A DNA stretch of 64,000 nucleotides from Cherax quadricarinatus (lineage: Eukaryota; Arthropoda; Malacostraca; Decapoda; Parastacidae), in contig NC_091308.1 in the NCBI RefSeq assembly GCF_038502225.1, positions 23,653,067-23,717,066 on the forward strand, written 5' to 3'. The notes beneath the pieces were generated by a model, which saw nothing but the letters and a program-made list of their open reading frames with translations, made no database searches and had not been told where the DNA came from. Shown here piece after piece: positions 10,933 through 21,989 of this stretch (position 1 is its first letter; each line of letters opens with the position of its first letter). Position numbers and translations under genes: made by a program.

Positions 10933-11161
10933 CTGCAAAGAATAATGCCTCAAAAATAAAATAAAAATAAAGAGGCTTGTACAGTGATAGTTCAGGATGG
11001 CAATATCCTTGCATAATTGACAAAGTGAAACTAGAAACATGGAAGATTGATACATGGTTAGGATCCAAAATCCCTAGGAGGAGTTTCAAAGGCACAGGAA
11101 CAGCCAAAGCCAGGGACCACAAGCAGAAGATGGGCAACACATGGCCTGGACTGAACATAAG
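10933..11161. other. Intron sequence upstream of the TBC exon
   Basis: No exon or known repeat recognised. The open frame 10977-11168 (+) has no recognisable similarity, and its end runs into the CR1 tail. Confidence 0.4.
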
Positions 11162-12008
11162 AACATAAGAAAGGAGGAACACTGCAGCAGGCCTGTTGGC
11201 CCATACTAGGCAGGTCCTTTACAATTCATCCCACTAACAAAACATTTGACCAACCCAATTTTCAATGCTACCCATGAAATAAGCTCTGATGTGCAAGTCC
11301 CACTCAAATCCAACCCCTCCCACTCATGTACCTATCCAACCTAAATTTGAAACCACCCAAAGTCCCAGCCTCAATAACCCAACTAGGTAGACTGTTCCAC
11401 TCATCAACTACCCTATTTCCAAACCAATACTTTCCTGTGTCCTTTCTAAATCTAAACTTATCTAATTTAAATCCATTACTGCGGGTTCTCTCTTGGAGAG
11501 ATATCCTCAAGACCTTATTAATATCCCCTTTATTAATACCTATCTTCCACTTATACACTTCGATCAGGTCTCCCCTCATTCTTCGTCTAACAAGTGAATG
11601 TAACTTAAGAGTCTTCAATCTTTCTTCATAAGGAAGATTTCTAATGCTATGTATTAATTTAGTCATCCTACGCTGAATGTTTTCTAACGAATTTATGTCC
11701 ATTTTGTAATATGGAGACCAGAATTGAGCTGCATAATCTAGGTGAGGCCTTACTAATGATGTATAAAGCTGCAGTATGACCTATGGACTTCTGTTGCTTA
11801 CACTTCTTGATATAAATCCCAGTAATCTATTTGCCTTATTACGTACGCTTAGGCATTGCTGTCTTGGTTTAAGGTTGCTGCTCACCATAACCCCCAAGTC
11901 CTTTTCGCAATCTGTATGGCTAAGTTCTACATCATTTAACTTATAAGTGCTAGGGTTATGGACACTCCCAAGCTTCAGAACCTTGCATTTATCTACATTG
12001 AACTGCAC
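11162..12008 (-). mobile_element. CR1 LINE 3' end, minus strand
   Basis: Begins with the 8-bp tail units (AAGAACAT) and the CR1 3' UTR. It then encodes the RT C-terminal region on the minus strand (open 11304-11702 and 11781-12011: LENIQRRMTKLIHS, RRRMRGDLIEVYKW, FNVDKCKVL). A 5' break near 12008 abuts a plus-strand CR1 in inverted orientation. Confidence 0.85.
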
Positions 12009-12009
12009 C

Positions 12010-14577
12010 AAGATGGATGGGGTTCACTTATCTAGGTCTGGGGTGGGAGCACTGGCAACTGCAGTGCAGGGAGCTGCTAGGACTTTAAACTAGGAATAGT
12101 TAGTGGTATGGGTTTCGGCAGGAAAACAGTTAAGTCCCAGTGTAGTAACATTATGAGTTCTAGGGGAACTAGTAATAAGCAGAACGAGGTAGATATTGAA
12201 AAGCCAGTGACACTGGGTGATAAGGACAGTAACAGGTTAAGTAGAAAAACAGAAATGAGCAGGAAGGGTAAAGACAAAGGAGAGTCTTTCAATGTTTATT
12301 ATGCTAATAGCCGTAGTGCTAGGAATAAGATGGACGAGTTGAGATTAGTTGCTAGTGCAGGTAACATTGATGTATTTGCCTTAACTGAGATGTGGTTTAA
12401 TTAAAAAAGTCAGGACATGCCTGCAGAATGTCACATTCAGGGTTTTAAATTGTTCCAAGTAGATAGAAGTATCGGGAAGGGGGGTGGGGTGGCATTGTAT
12501 GTCCGAGATCGCTTGAACTGTTGCATAAAAACGTATATTAAGTCTGAAGTAACACATACAGAGTCTGTTTGGACAGAATTTTCAGGACATGAAAAACTGA
12601 TTTTAGGAGTGATATACCGTCCCCCAAACTTAGATAGGGACCAAGGGAGACTACTATGGGAGGAAACTGTTAAGGCCACAAGGCACGATAATGTAGTAAT
12701 TTTAGGAGACTTTAACTTTAATCATATTGATTGGAATTTCTTGACTGGGAATTTAGAATCATACGACTTCTTAGAAGTAGGTCAGGAATGTTTTTTGAAG
12801 CAGTTTGTGACAGAACCTACAAGGGGAAATAACCTGCTTGACTTAGTTCTGGCAAACAATGAATCCCTTGTTAATAATTTAGAAATTTCAGAGGAATTGG
12901 GTGCTAGCAACCACAAATCAATTGCATTTAGCATTGAATGGAAGTACGATAGTAGCGATAACTCAGTAACAGTCCCAGATTTTCGCTTAGCAGATTACGA
13001 TGGGCTTAGAGAACACTTATCATCTGTTGACTGGGGTAACGAAGAGAGCTATCAATATGACAGTTTTCTGAACACTATACATGCTGCTCAAAGAATGTTT
13101 ATCCCGTATAAAGAAATTAGATCAAATAGAAATGACCCAAAATGGATGAATAATAGGCTGAAATATCTACTAGGGCATAAGAAAGGAATTTATAGGCGTA
13201 TCAAAAGAGGTGAGGGTCACCTTATGAATCAGTATATTGACATTTAGAGGGACATTAAAAAGGGGATAAGAAAAGCTAGAAGGGACTATGAAATTAAAGT
13301 TGCTAGGGATTCTAAAACTAACCCAAAAAGTTTTTTCCAGGTCTATAGAACAAAAGTTAGAGATAAGATAGGTCCCCTTAAAAATAACTATGGGCATCTT
13401 ACTGACAAAGAGAATGAAATGTGCTCGATTTTAAATAATTATTTTCTCTCAGTTTTTACACAGGAAGACACTAACAATATTCCAGTAATTAATTTTTATA
13501 GTGGGCTAGAAGAAGATAAATTATGTAACATCACAGTCACTAGTGAAATGGTTGTGAAGCAGATAGACAGACTGAAGCAAAATAAGTCGCCGGGTCCTGA
13601 TGAGGTTTTTTCAAGGGTTCTTAAGGAATGCAAAATGGAACTCTGTGAACCATTAACTAATATTTTTAATTTATCTCTTCAAACAGGTGTAGTGTCTGAT
13701 ATGTGGAAGATGGCTAATGTAATTCCTATTTTTAAAACAGGGGACAAGTCGTTACCGTCAAATTACCGCCCAATAAGCCTGACCTCAATTGTAGGCAAAT
13801 TACTAGAGTCAATTATAGCTCAGATTATAAGAAGCCATCTCGATAAGCATAGCTTGATTAATGATACTCAGCATGGATTCACAAGAGGCCGGTCTTGTCT
13901 AACTAATTTATTAACTTTCTTCAGTAAAGCTTTTGAGGCTGTTGACCACGATAAAGAATTTGATATTATTTACTTAGAATTTAGTAAGGTTTTTGATAGA
14001 GTTCCGCACCCAAGACTGTTAAAGAAAGTGGCAGCTGATGGCATTGGGGGAAAAGTGCTCTCATGGATCGAGTCATGGCTCACAGACAGGAAGCAGAGTG
14101 TGTCCATAAATGGGGTTAAATCCGAGAGGGGATCTGTAACAAGTGGAGTTCGACAGGGATCAGTCTTGGGCCCGTTGTTGTTTATAATATATATCAATGA
14201 CCTTGATGAGGGAATTACTAGTGATATGAGCAAATTTGCCGATGACACAAAGATAGGTAGGATAATTGATTCAAACATAGATGTTAGGGAACTTCAGGAG
14301 GATTTAAACAAACTATATTCTTGGTCAGAAAAGTGGCAGATGCAGTTCAATGTAGATAAATGCAAGGTTCTGAAGCTCGGGAGTGTCCATAACCCTAGCA
14401 CTTATAAGTTAAATGATGTAGAACTTAGCCATACAGATTGCGAAAAGGACTTGGGGGTTATGGTGAGCAGCAACCTTAAACCAAGACAGCAATGCCTAAG
14501 TGTACATAATAAGGCAAATAGATTACTGGGATTTATATCAAGAAGTGTAAGCAACAGAAGTCCAGAGGTCATACTGC
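12010..14577 (+). mobile_element. CR1 LINE, ORF1 end plus most of ORF2
   Basis: Starts inside the ORF1 C-terminus (the GVHLS motif) and runs through ORF2 as far as RSVSNRSPEVILQ, lacking the last 200 or so codons and the 3' UTR. ORF2 (from 12108) keeps one frame but has two nonsense changes, at 12402-12404 (TCA to TAA) and 13245-13247 (AAG to TAG), judged against the intact copy at 18918. Endonuclease motifs GDFNF and SNHKS (normally SDHKS, a D to N change) and the RT motif FADDTK are visible. It joins another CR1 at 14577. Confidence 0.85.
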
Positions 14578-14876
14578 AGGATTTAGTTAGAAAGTTCAGG
14601 ACAGCTATAGACATGATTAGGAAGAAGGGGGGGCACCCTGTTATATGTGGCATTTTGCCAAGAAGAGGTGTTGGTAATGAATGGTTGTCCAGAGCAATTG
14701 GTATTAATTGTTGGCTGGATAAACACTGTAAGGATAATGCAGTACCATTCATTGACAACTGGGACAACTTCTATGGCCGAAATGACATGTATGCCAGGGA
14801 TGGGGTTCACTTATCCAGGGCAGGTGTGGGTTTTCTTGCTAACTCAGTTGAGGGGGTTGTTAGGACTTTAAACTAG
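13419..14876 (+). pseudogene. Chimeric ORF: CR1 RT fused in frame to ORF1 SGNH domain
   Basis: A 485-codon open frame. The first 385 or so codons are the CR1 reverse transcriptase (NKSPGPDE, NYRPISLTSIVGKLLES, GVRQGSVLGP where other copies have GVPQG, FADDTK, FNVDKCKVL). At about 14577, after EVILQ, it switches without a frame break into the C-terminal half of the ORF1 SGNH domain (DLVRKFRTAIDMIRKKGG .. ARDGVHLSRAG .. TLN). The two halves belong to adjacent CR1 copies; AG is shared at the joint. Whether any transcript or protein exists is unknown. The SGNH part lacks its GDS and GGND blocks, so it is not a complete hydrolase. Confidence 0.8.
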
Positions 14877-17682
14877 GATTAGTTAGAGGTATGGGTTTAG
14901 AAATGATTAATAATGAGTATGGATATATTGACTTATGCTCTGATATTAAGAATCTTAATAGTAACTGTTACGTAGTAACTCCGGGTAATGATAATTTCAG
15001 AAATTGTGTAAAAACAAAGATGAATAGGAAAAATGTGCAGAAGAAAAAACATATGATGGTATTTTATGCTAACAGTCGAAGTGCAAGAAATAAAATTAAT
15101 GAACTACGTTTGGTAGCATGTGCTGGGAACTTTGATATCATTGCATTAACTGAAACGTGGTATGATTTAAAGAGTCGGGATATGACTGTTGAGTGTAATA
15201 TTCAGGGATTTAAGTTATTCAATGTGGATAGATGTAATGGGAAGGGGGGAGGAGTTGCATTGTATGTCCGAGAAAATATTAATTGCTGCATAAAAACAGG
15301 TATAAAAATAGATGGAGCAGTAACAGAGTCTGTTTGGGTAGAGTTCGTGGAGGGTCAAGAAAAACTAATTCTAGGTGTAATATACCGACCTCCAGGCTTG
15401 GATCACGATAGAGGGAGACTTCTTTGGGACGAAATTGTTAGGGCTTCTGTACACAGTAACGTAGTCATAGTAGGGGACTTTAACTTTAGCCAAATTGACT
15501 GGAGTTCTTTGACAGGTAATCTAGAGTCCAGTGACTTCATGGAAACAGTTCAGGACTGTTTTCTGAAACAGAGTGTAACTGAACCTACCAGGGGTAATAA
15601 TTTGCTAGACCTAGTCTTGTCAAATAAGGAAACACTCGTGAATAATCTGGAGATCACTGAAGAGCTTGGCGCAAGTGATCACAAATCCATCACCTTTAGC
15701 ATTAATTGGGAATGCAAGAATAATGATAATACAGTAAAAATCCCCGATTTTCGTTCTGCCGATTATAATGGAGTTAGGGAACATTTGTCTAATCTTGATT
15801 GGGGTTATCTAGCTAATGATTTTATTGACGATAATCATACTTATGAATATGAAGGGATCTGCTTTTATGATTGTTTTCTAAATAATGTACACAGTGCCCA
15901 GAGTATATACATTTCCCAGAGAGAAATTAGGTCTAATAATAACGATCCCAAATGGGTTAACAGGAGGCTAAAGCATCTATTAGGGGAGAAAAGGGGAATT
16001 TATAGGCGCATCAGAAGAGGAGAGGTTAACCTTACTGACCAACATGTTCAGCTTAAAAGAGAAGTAAAAAAAGCGATTAGAAAGGCTAAACGTGACTATG
16101 AAATTAGAGTTGCTAATGAATCAAAGACTAATCCAAAGGGGTTCTTTCAAGTGTATAGGACGAAGGTGAAGGAAAAAGTAGGACCTCTGAAATCTGGGAA
16201 TGGACAGCTGACGGATAATGAACTGGAAATGTGTTCCTTATATAATGACTATTTTTTGTCAGTTTTTACACAGGAAGATGTAAATGAGATTCCAGTAATT
16301 AACAATTATTTAGTTCCTGATGAATTCAAGTTAACTAATATTACTGTCACGAGGGACATGGTTATTAAACAGATAGACAAACTGAAACAAAATAAGTCCC
16401 CGGGACCCGATGAGTTGTTTTCAAGGGTACTTAAGGAATGCAAGATGGAGCTTAGTCAGCCATTAACGAGTGTATTCAATACGTCCATCCTTACCAGTGT
16501 TGTGCCAGATATGTGGAAGATGGCTAATGTGGTTCCTATATTCAAATCAGGGGATAAGTCCACTCCTTCAAATTACCGTCCAATAAGCCTGACATCTATA
16601 GTGGGCAAGTTATTAGAATCAATTATAGCTGACATTATCAGAAGTCACCTTGAAGAGCATAACTTGATAAAAGAATCTCAGCATGGATTCACGAGAGGTC
16701 GTTCCTGCCTGACAAACTTACTGACGTTCTTCAATAGAACATTTGAGGCAGTTGACAGTGATAAGGAATATGATATTGTTTATTTGGATTTTAGTAAAGC
16801 CTTCAACAGAGTACCTCACAAGAGACTCTTAAGAAAAGTGGCAGCTCATGGTATAGGAGGTAAAGTTCTAGCATGGATTGAGGCATGGCTTACCAATAGA
16901 AAGCAGAGAGTTACCATTAATGGAGTGAAATCTGAATGAGGATTAGTCACTAGTGGCGTTCCACAAGGATCAGTTTTAGGCCCTCTCTTGTTCATAATTT
17001 ACATTAATGACCTTGATGAAGGGATTACTAGTGACATGAGTAAGTTTGCTGATGATACAAAGATAGGCCGTATAATTCACTCTGAGGAGGATATCAATGA
17101 ACTCCAGGACGATTTGAACAAATTAATGTCTTGGTCTGAGAAATGGCAGATGAAGTTTAATGTGGATAAGTGTAAGGTACTTGCCCTTGGTAATGAAAAT
17201 AACCCTCGAAGCTATAATCTAGGTAAAGTAGAGCTTGGTCATACAGAATGTGAAAAAGACTTGGGAGTCATGGTAAGCAGAAATCTAAAGCCAAGACAGC
17301 AGTGCCTCAGTGTGCGCAACAAGGCCAACAGATTACTTGGATTTATCTCAAGAAGTATAAGTAACAGAAGTCCAAAAGTTATTTTGCAGCTCTATACATC
17401 ACTAGTGAGGCCTCATTTGGATTATGCTGCTCAGTTTTGGTCCCCTTACTACAGGATGGACATAGACTCATTAGAGAACATACAGAGAAGAATGACTAAA
17501 ATGATTTACTGTGTAAGGAACCTCCAGTATGAAGATAGACTTAAAGCCTTAAATCTCCACTCTCTGGAGAGGCGTAGAATGAGGGGAGATATCATTGAAG
17601 TGTATAAGTGGATGACGGGCATAAACAAGGGAGACATTAATAAAGTACTGAGGGTGTCGAACCAGGTAAGAACCAGGAATAA
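14578..17682 (+). mobile_element. CR1 LINE, second subfamily, ORF2 nearly complete
   Basis: After the ORF1 end this copy carries an ORF2 starting MGLEMINNEYGYIDLC, a different N-terminus from the copy at 18918 though the remainder is alignable. The frame 14891-17682 is open but for one nonsense codon at 16937-16939 (TGG to TGA in KSEWG). Endonuclease (TETWYD, GDFNFSQIDW, SDHKSI) and RT (NKSPGPDE, FADDTKIG) motifs are preserved, although DFSKAFNRV has N for D. The 3' end is lost where an opposite CR1 tail begins. Confidence 0.85.
14891..17682 (+). pseudogene. CR1 ORF2 (endonuclease-reverse transcriptase), one stop, C-truncated
   Basis: The product would nick the target DNA and copy the element RNA from that nick. 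The AP-endonuclease domain spans about residues 50-290 and the RT about 530-800. A single in-frame TGA interrupts after residue 682. The last roughly 70 residues and the stop are replaced by antisense CR1 tail sequence. The subfamily is the same as the minus-strand copy at 55919-59674. Confidence 0.85.
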
Positions 17683-17997
17683 CATAAGAACATAAGAAAG
17701 GAGGAACACTGCAGCAGGCCTGTTGGCCCATACTAGGCAGGTCCTTTACAATTCATCCCACTAACAAAACATTTGCCCAACCCAATTTTCAATGCCACCC
17801 AAGAAACAAGCTCCGATGTGCAAGTCCCACTCAAATCCAACCCCTCCCACTCATGTACTTATCCAACCTAAATTTGAAACTACCCAAAGTCCTAGCCTCA
17901 ATAACCCAACTAGGTAGACTGTTCCACTCATCAACTACCCTATTTCCAAACCAATACTTTCCTATGTCCTTTCTAAATCTAAATTTATCCAACTTTG
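17683..17997 (-). mobile_element. CR1 LINE 3' end fragment, minus strand
   Basis: Tail units, 3' UTR and the first C-terminal codons of ORF2 on the minus strand, ending near AATTTATCCAACTTTGAG. It sits between two plus-strand CR1 copies. Confidence 0.8.
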
Positions 17998-18060
17998 AGT
18001 GCTGACCTGTACTTAACTCTGTGAAGAAGTGCCTTGTTTGCTCCCGTGGACTGAACCAAG

Positions 18061-18903
18061 ATGCCCTCCATCGAGCAACTTTACCAGCAACTTAAGGAAG
18101 AATTAAGGACAGCGAAGATGGAGATACGGCGACTGACCGAAGAAAACAAGAGGATTCGTAGTAGTCCTCCTGTTTCGAGTCCTCAGGTCAAGAAGGGATC
18201 GTGGTCAGTGGCTGGACAGCAGGGGACGACGAAGTTGACGATGAAGAAGACGAATGGAAAGCCAGAAACGATGAAGAAGAAAGAGACTGCTGTGGAAACT
18301 CCCGTGGAAACCTCCAACGCATTCTCGGTGCTACCCGACGAATGTGAGTCTACTACTGGGATCGTCACGACGAACGACAACAAGGAAGGTAAGAATATTG
18401 TTGTTGTTGGGGATAGCCAGGTTAGATACATGGATAGGGCATTCTGCTTGAAGGACAGGAGTAGGAGACAAAGGGTATGCTTTCCTGGGGCTGGGATGGA
18501 GGACATTGTTAGCCGGCTTGACAACATCATGAACGGTAATGGGATCAATCCTATTATTTGCCTCAGTGCTGGAGGCAATGATGTTGGCAAGCGTAGAAGT
18601 GAGGATTTAGTTAGAAAGTTCAGAACAGCTATAGACATGATTAGGAAGAAGGGGGGGGGGCGCCCTGTTATATGTGGCATTTTGCCAAGAAGAGGTGTTG
18701 GTAATGAATGGTTGTCCAGAGCAATTGGTATTAATTGTTGGCTGGATAAACACTGTAAGGATAATGCAGTACCATTCATTGACAACTGGGACAACTTCTA
18801 TGGCCGAAATGACATGTATGCCAGGGATGGGGTTCACTTATCCAGGGCAGGTGTGGGTTTTCTTGCTAACTCAGTTGAGGGGGTTGTTAGGACTTTAAAC
18901 TAG
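18061..18903 (+). CDS. CR1 ORF1 protein, coiled coil plus SGNH hydrolase-like domain
   Basis: 280 residues. Residues about 3-35 form a heptad-rich coiled coil (LYQQLKEELRTAKMEIRRL), followed by a basic, Ser/Thr/Lys-rich linker. From about 110 comes an SGNH/GDSL-type fold with the hallmark blocks VVGDSQ (nucleophile Ser), SAGGNDVG (oxyanion Asn) and ARDGVHLS (Asp and His). ORF1 proteins with an esterase-like domain are known from CR1 and L2-type elements, where they are thought to act as RNA-binding or chaperone partners. The start codon follows AACCAAG in the 5' UTR and is the same in the minus-strand copies. ORF2 begins 14 bases after the stop in another frame, so reinitiation after termination is plausible. 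Confidence 0.88.
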   Translation: MPSIEQLYQQLKEELRTAKMEIRRLTEENKRIRSSPPVSSPQVKKGSWSVAGQQGTTKLTMKKTNGKPETMKKKETAVETPVETSNAFSVLPDECESTTGIVTTNDNKEGKNIVVVGDSQVRYMDRAFCLKDRSRRQRVCFPGAGMEDIVSRLDNIMNGNGINPIICLSAGGNDVGKRRSEDLVRKFRTAIDMIRKKGGGRPVICGILPRRGVGNEWLSRAIGINCWLDKHCKDNAVPFIDNWDNFYGRNDMYARDGVHLSRAGVGFLANSVEGVVRTLN

Positions 18904-18917
18904 GATTAGTTAGAGGT

Positions 18918-21854
18918 ATGGGTTTTTGCAGGAAAACTGTGAAGTCGCAGGGTAGTAATATGAGTACTAGGAGAACTAGTAATAGGCAAAATGAGGTGGA
19001 TATTGGAAAGCCAGTGGCACTAATTGACAAGGACAGTAATAGGTTTAGTGGAATAATAGAAAGGAGCAGGAAGGGTAAAGAGAGAGGAGGGTCATTAAAA
19101 GTTTATTACACAAATAGTCGCAGTGCTAGGAATAAGATGGACGAGTTGAGACTAGTTGCTAGTGCAGGTAACATAGATGTATTTGCCATTACTGAGACGT
19201 GGTTTAATTCAAAAAGTCGGGACATGCCTGCAGAATGTCACATTCAGGGTTTTAAATTGTTCCAAGTAGATAGAAGTATCGGGAAGGGGGGTGGGGTGGC
19301 ATTGTATGTCCGAGATCGCTTGAACTGTTGCATAAAAACGGGTATTAAGTCTGAAGTAACACATACAGAGTCTGTTTGGATAGAATTTTCAGAGGGGCAT
19401 GAAAAATTAATTTTAGGTGTGATATACCGTCCCCCAAATTTAGATAGGGACCAAGGGAGACTACTATGGGAGGAAATTGTTAGGGCCACAAGGCACGATA
19501 ATGTAGTAATTCTAGGAGACTTTAACTTTAGTCATATTGATTGGAATTTCTTGACTGGGAATTTAGAATCATACGATTTCTTAGAAGTAGTTCAGGATTG
19601 TTTTTTGAAGCAGTTTGTGACAGAACCTACAAGGGGAAACAACCTGCTTGACTTAGTTCTGGCAAACAATGAATCCCTTGTTAATAATTTAGAAGTTTCT
19701 GAGGAACTGGGTGCTAGCGACCACAAATCAATTACATTTAGAATTGAATGGAAGTATGATAGTAGGGATAACTCAGTAACAGTCCCAGATTTTCGCTTAG
19801 CAGATTACGATGGGCTTAGAGAACACTTATCATCTGTTGACTGGGGTAACGAAGAGAGCTATCAATATGACAGTTTTCTGAACAGAATACATGCTGCTCA
19901 AAGAACGTTTATCCCTTATAAGGAAATTAGATCAAATAGAAATGACCCTAAATGGATGAATAATAGGCTGAAATATCTACTAGGGCATAAGAAAGGAATT
20001 TATAGGCGTATCAAAAGAGGCGAGGGTCATCTTATGAATCAGTATATTGACATTAAGAGGGACATTAAAAAGGGGATAAGAAAAGCTAAAAGGGACTATG
20101 AAATTAAAGTTGCTAGGGATTCTAAAACTAATCCAAAAAGTTTTTTCCAGGTATATAGAACAAAAGTCAGAGATAAGATAGGTCCCCTTAAAAATAACTA
20201 TGGGCATCTTACTGACAAAGAGAATGAAATGTGCTCGATTTTAAATAATTATTTTCTCTCGGTTTTTACACAGGAAGACACTAATAATATTCCGGTAATT
20301 AATTTTTATAGTGGATCAGAAGAAGATAAATTATGTAACATCACAGTCACTAGTGAAATGGTTGTGAAGCAGATAGACCGACTGAAGCAAAATAAGTCAC
20401 CGGGTCCTGATGAGGTTTTTTCAAGGGTTCTTAAGGAATGCAAAATGGAAGTCTGTGAACCATTAACTAATATTTTTAATTTATCTCTTCAAACAGGTGT
20501 AGTGTCTGATATGTGGAAGATGGCTAATGTAATTCCTATTTTTAAAACAGGGGACAAGTCGTTACCGTCAAATTACCGCCCAATAAGCCTGACCTCAATT
20601 GTAGGCAAGTTGCTAGAGTCAATTATAGCTGAGATTATAAGAAGCCATCTCGATAAGCATAGCTTGATTAATGATACTCAGCATGGATTCACAAGAGGCC
20701 GGTCTTGTCTAACTAATTTATTAACTTTCTTCAGTAAAGCTTTTGAGGCTGTTGACCACGATAAAGAATTTGATATTGTTTACTTAGATTTTAGTAAGGC
20801 ATTTGATAGAGTTCTGCACCAAAGACTGTTGAAGAAAGTAGCAGCTCATGGCATTGGGGGGAGGGTGCTCTCGTGGATCGAGTCATGGCTCACAGACAGG
20901 AAGCAGAGTGTGTCCATAAATGGGGTTAAATCCGAGTGGGGATCAGTAACAAGTGGCGTTCCACAGGGATCAGTCTTGGGCCCGTTGTTGTTTATAATAT
21001 ATATCAATGATCTTGATGAAGGAATTGCTAGTGATATGAGCAAATTCGCCGATGACACGAAGATAGGTAGGATAATTGATTCAAACGTAGATGTTAGGGA
21101 ACTTCAGGAGGATTTAGACAAACTCTACTCTTGGTCAGAAAAGTGGCAGATGCAGTTCAATGTGGATAAATGCAAGGTTCTGAAGCTCGGGAGTGTCTAT
21201 AACCCTAGCACTTATAAGTTAAATAATGTAGAACTTAGCCATACAGATTGCGAAAAGGACTTGGGGGTTATGGTAAGCAGCAACCTTAAACCAAGACAGC
21301 AATGCCTAAGCGTACGTAATAAGGCAAATAGATTACTGGGATTTATATCAAGAAGTGTAAGCAACAGAAGTCCAGAGGTCATACTGCAGCTTTATACATC
21401 ATTAGTAAGGCCTCACCTAGATTATGCAGCTCAATTCTGGTCTCCATATTACAGAATGGACATAAATTCGTTAGAAAACATTCAGCGTAGGATGACTAAA
21501 TTAATACATAGCATTAGAAATCTTCCTTATGAAGAAAGATTGAAGACTCTTAAGTTACATTCACTTGTTAGACGAAGAATGAGGGGAGACCTGATCGAAG
21601 TGTATAAGTGGAAGATAGGTATTAATAAAGGGGATATTAACAAGGTCTTGAGGATATCTCTCCAAGAGAGAACCCGCAGTAATGGATTTAAATTAGATAA
21701 GTTTAGATTTAGAAAGGACACAGGAAAGTATTGGTTAGGAAATAGGGTAGTTGATGAGTGGAACAGTCTACCTAGTTGGGTTATTGAGGCTAGGACTTTG
21801 GGTAGTTTCAAATTTAGGTTGGATAAGTACATGAGTGGGAGGGGTTGGATTTGA
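18918..21854 (+). CDS. CR1 ORF2 protein, endonuclease-reverse transcriptase, intact
   Basis: 978 residues, uninterrupted. N-terminal AP-type endonuclease: TETWF near residue 91, GGGVALYVRD, IYRPP, GDFNF near 200, SDHKS near 268. Reverse transcriptase from about 480 to 770: NKSPGPDE, NYRPISLTS, DFSKAFDRV, GVPQGSVLGPLLF and the catalytic KFADDTKIG near 709. A C-terminal CR1-type extension follows (LGFISRSVSNRSPEVILQ, QRRMTKLIHSIRNL, RRRMRGDLIEVYKW). One visible departure: VLHQRL where other copies read VPHQRL, a Pro to Leu change in the palm. The protein would drive target-primed reverse transcription. It lies just downstream of ORF1, and both were probably on one RNA. Confidence 0.9.
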   Translation: MGFCRKTVKSQGSNMSTRRTSNRQNEVDIGKPVALIDKDSNRFSGIIERSRKGKERGGSLKVYYTNSRSARNKMDELRLVASAGNIDVFAITETWFNSKSRDMPAECHIQGFKLFQVDRSIGKGGGVALYVRDRLNCCIKTGIKSEVTHTESVWIEFSEGHEKLILGVIYRPPNLDRDQGRLLWEEIVRATRHDNVVILGDFNFSHIDWNFLTGNLESYDFLEVVQDCFLKQFVTEPTRGNNLLDLVLANNESLVNNLEVSEELGASDHKSITFRIEWKYDSRDNSVTVPDFRLADYDGLREHLSSVDWGNEESYQYDSFLNRIHAAQRTFIPYKEIRSNRNDPKWMNNRLKYLLGHKKGIYRRIKRGEGHLMNQYIDIKRDIKKGIRKAKRDYEIKVARDSKTNPKSFFQVYRTKVRDKIGPLKNNYGHLTDKENEMCSILNNYFLSVFTQEDTNNIPVINFYSGSEEDKLCNITVTSEMVVKQIDRLKQNKSPGPDEVFSRVLKECKMEVCEPLTNIFNLSLQTGVVSDMWKMANVIPIFKTGDKSLPSNYRPISLTSIVGKLLESIIAEIIRSHLDKHSLINDTQHGFTRGRSCLTNLLTFFSKAFEAVDHDKEFDIVYLDFSKAFDRVLHQRLLKKVAAHGIGGRVLSWIESWLTDRKQSVSINGVKSEWGSVTSGVPQGSVLGPLLFIIYINDLDEGIASDMSKFADDTKIGRIIDSNVDVRELQEDLDKLYSWSEKWQMQFNVDKCKVLKLGSVYNPSTYKLNNVELSHTDCEKDLGVMVSSNLKPRQQCLSVRNKANRLLGFISRSVSNRSPEVILQLYTSLVRPHLDYAAQFWSPYYRMDINSLENIQRRMTKLIHSIRNLPYEERLKTLKLHSLVRRRMRGDLIEVYKWKIGINKGDINKVLRISLQERTRSNGFKLDKFRFRKDTGKYWLGNRVVDEWNSLPSWVIEARTLGSFKFRLDKYMSGRGWI

Positions 21855-21989
21855 GTGGGACTTGCACATCAGAGCTTATTTCTTGGGTAGCATTGAAAAT
21901 CGGGTTGGGCAAATGTTTTGTTAGTGGGATGAATTGTAAAGGACCTGCCTAGTATGGGCCAACAGGCCTGCTGCAGTGTTCCTCCTTTC

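Noticed and set aside
10977..11168. 63-codon plus-strand frame upstream of the TBC exon
   Set aside because: No similarity recognised, its end runs into a CR1 tail, and it lacks splice context.
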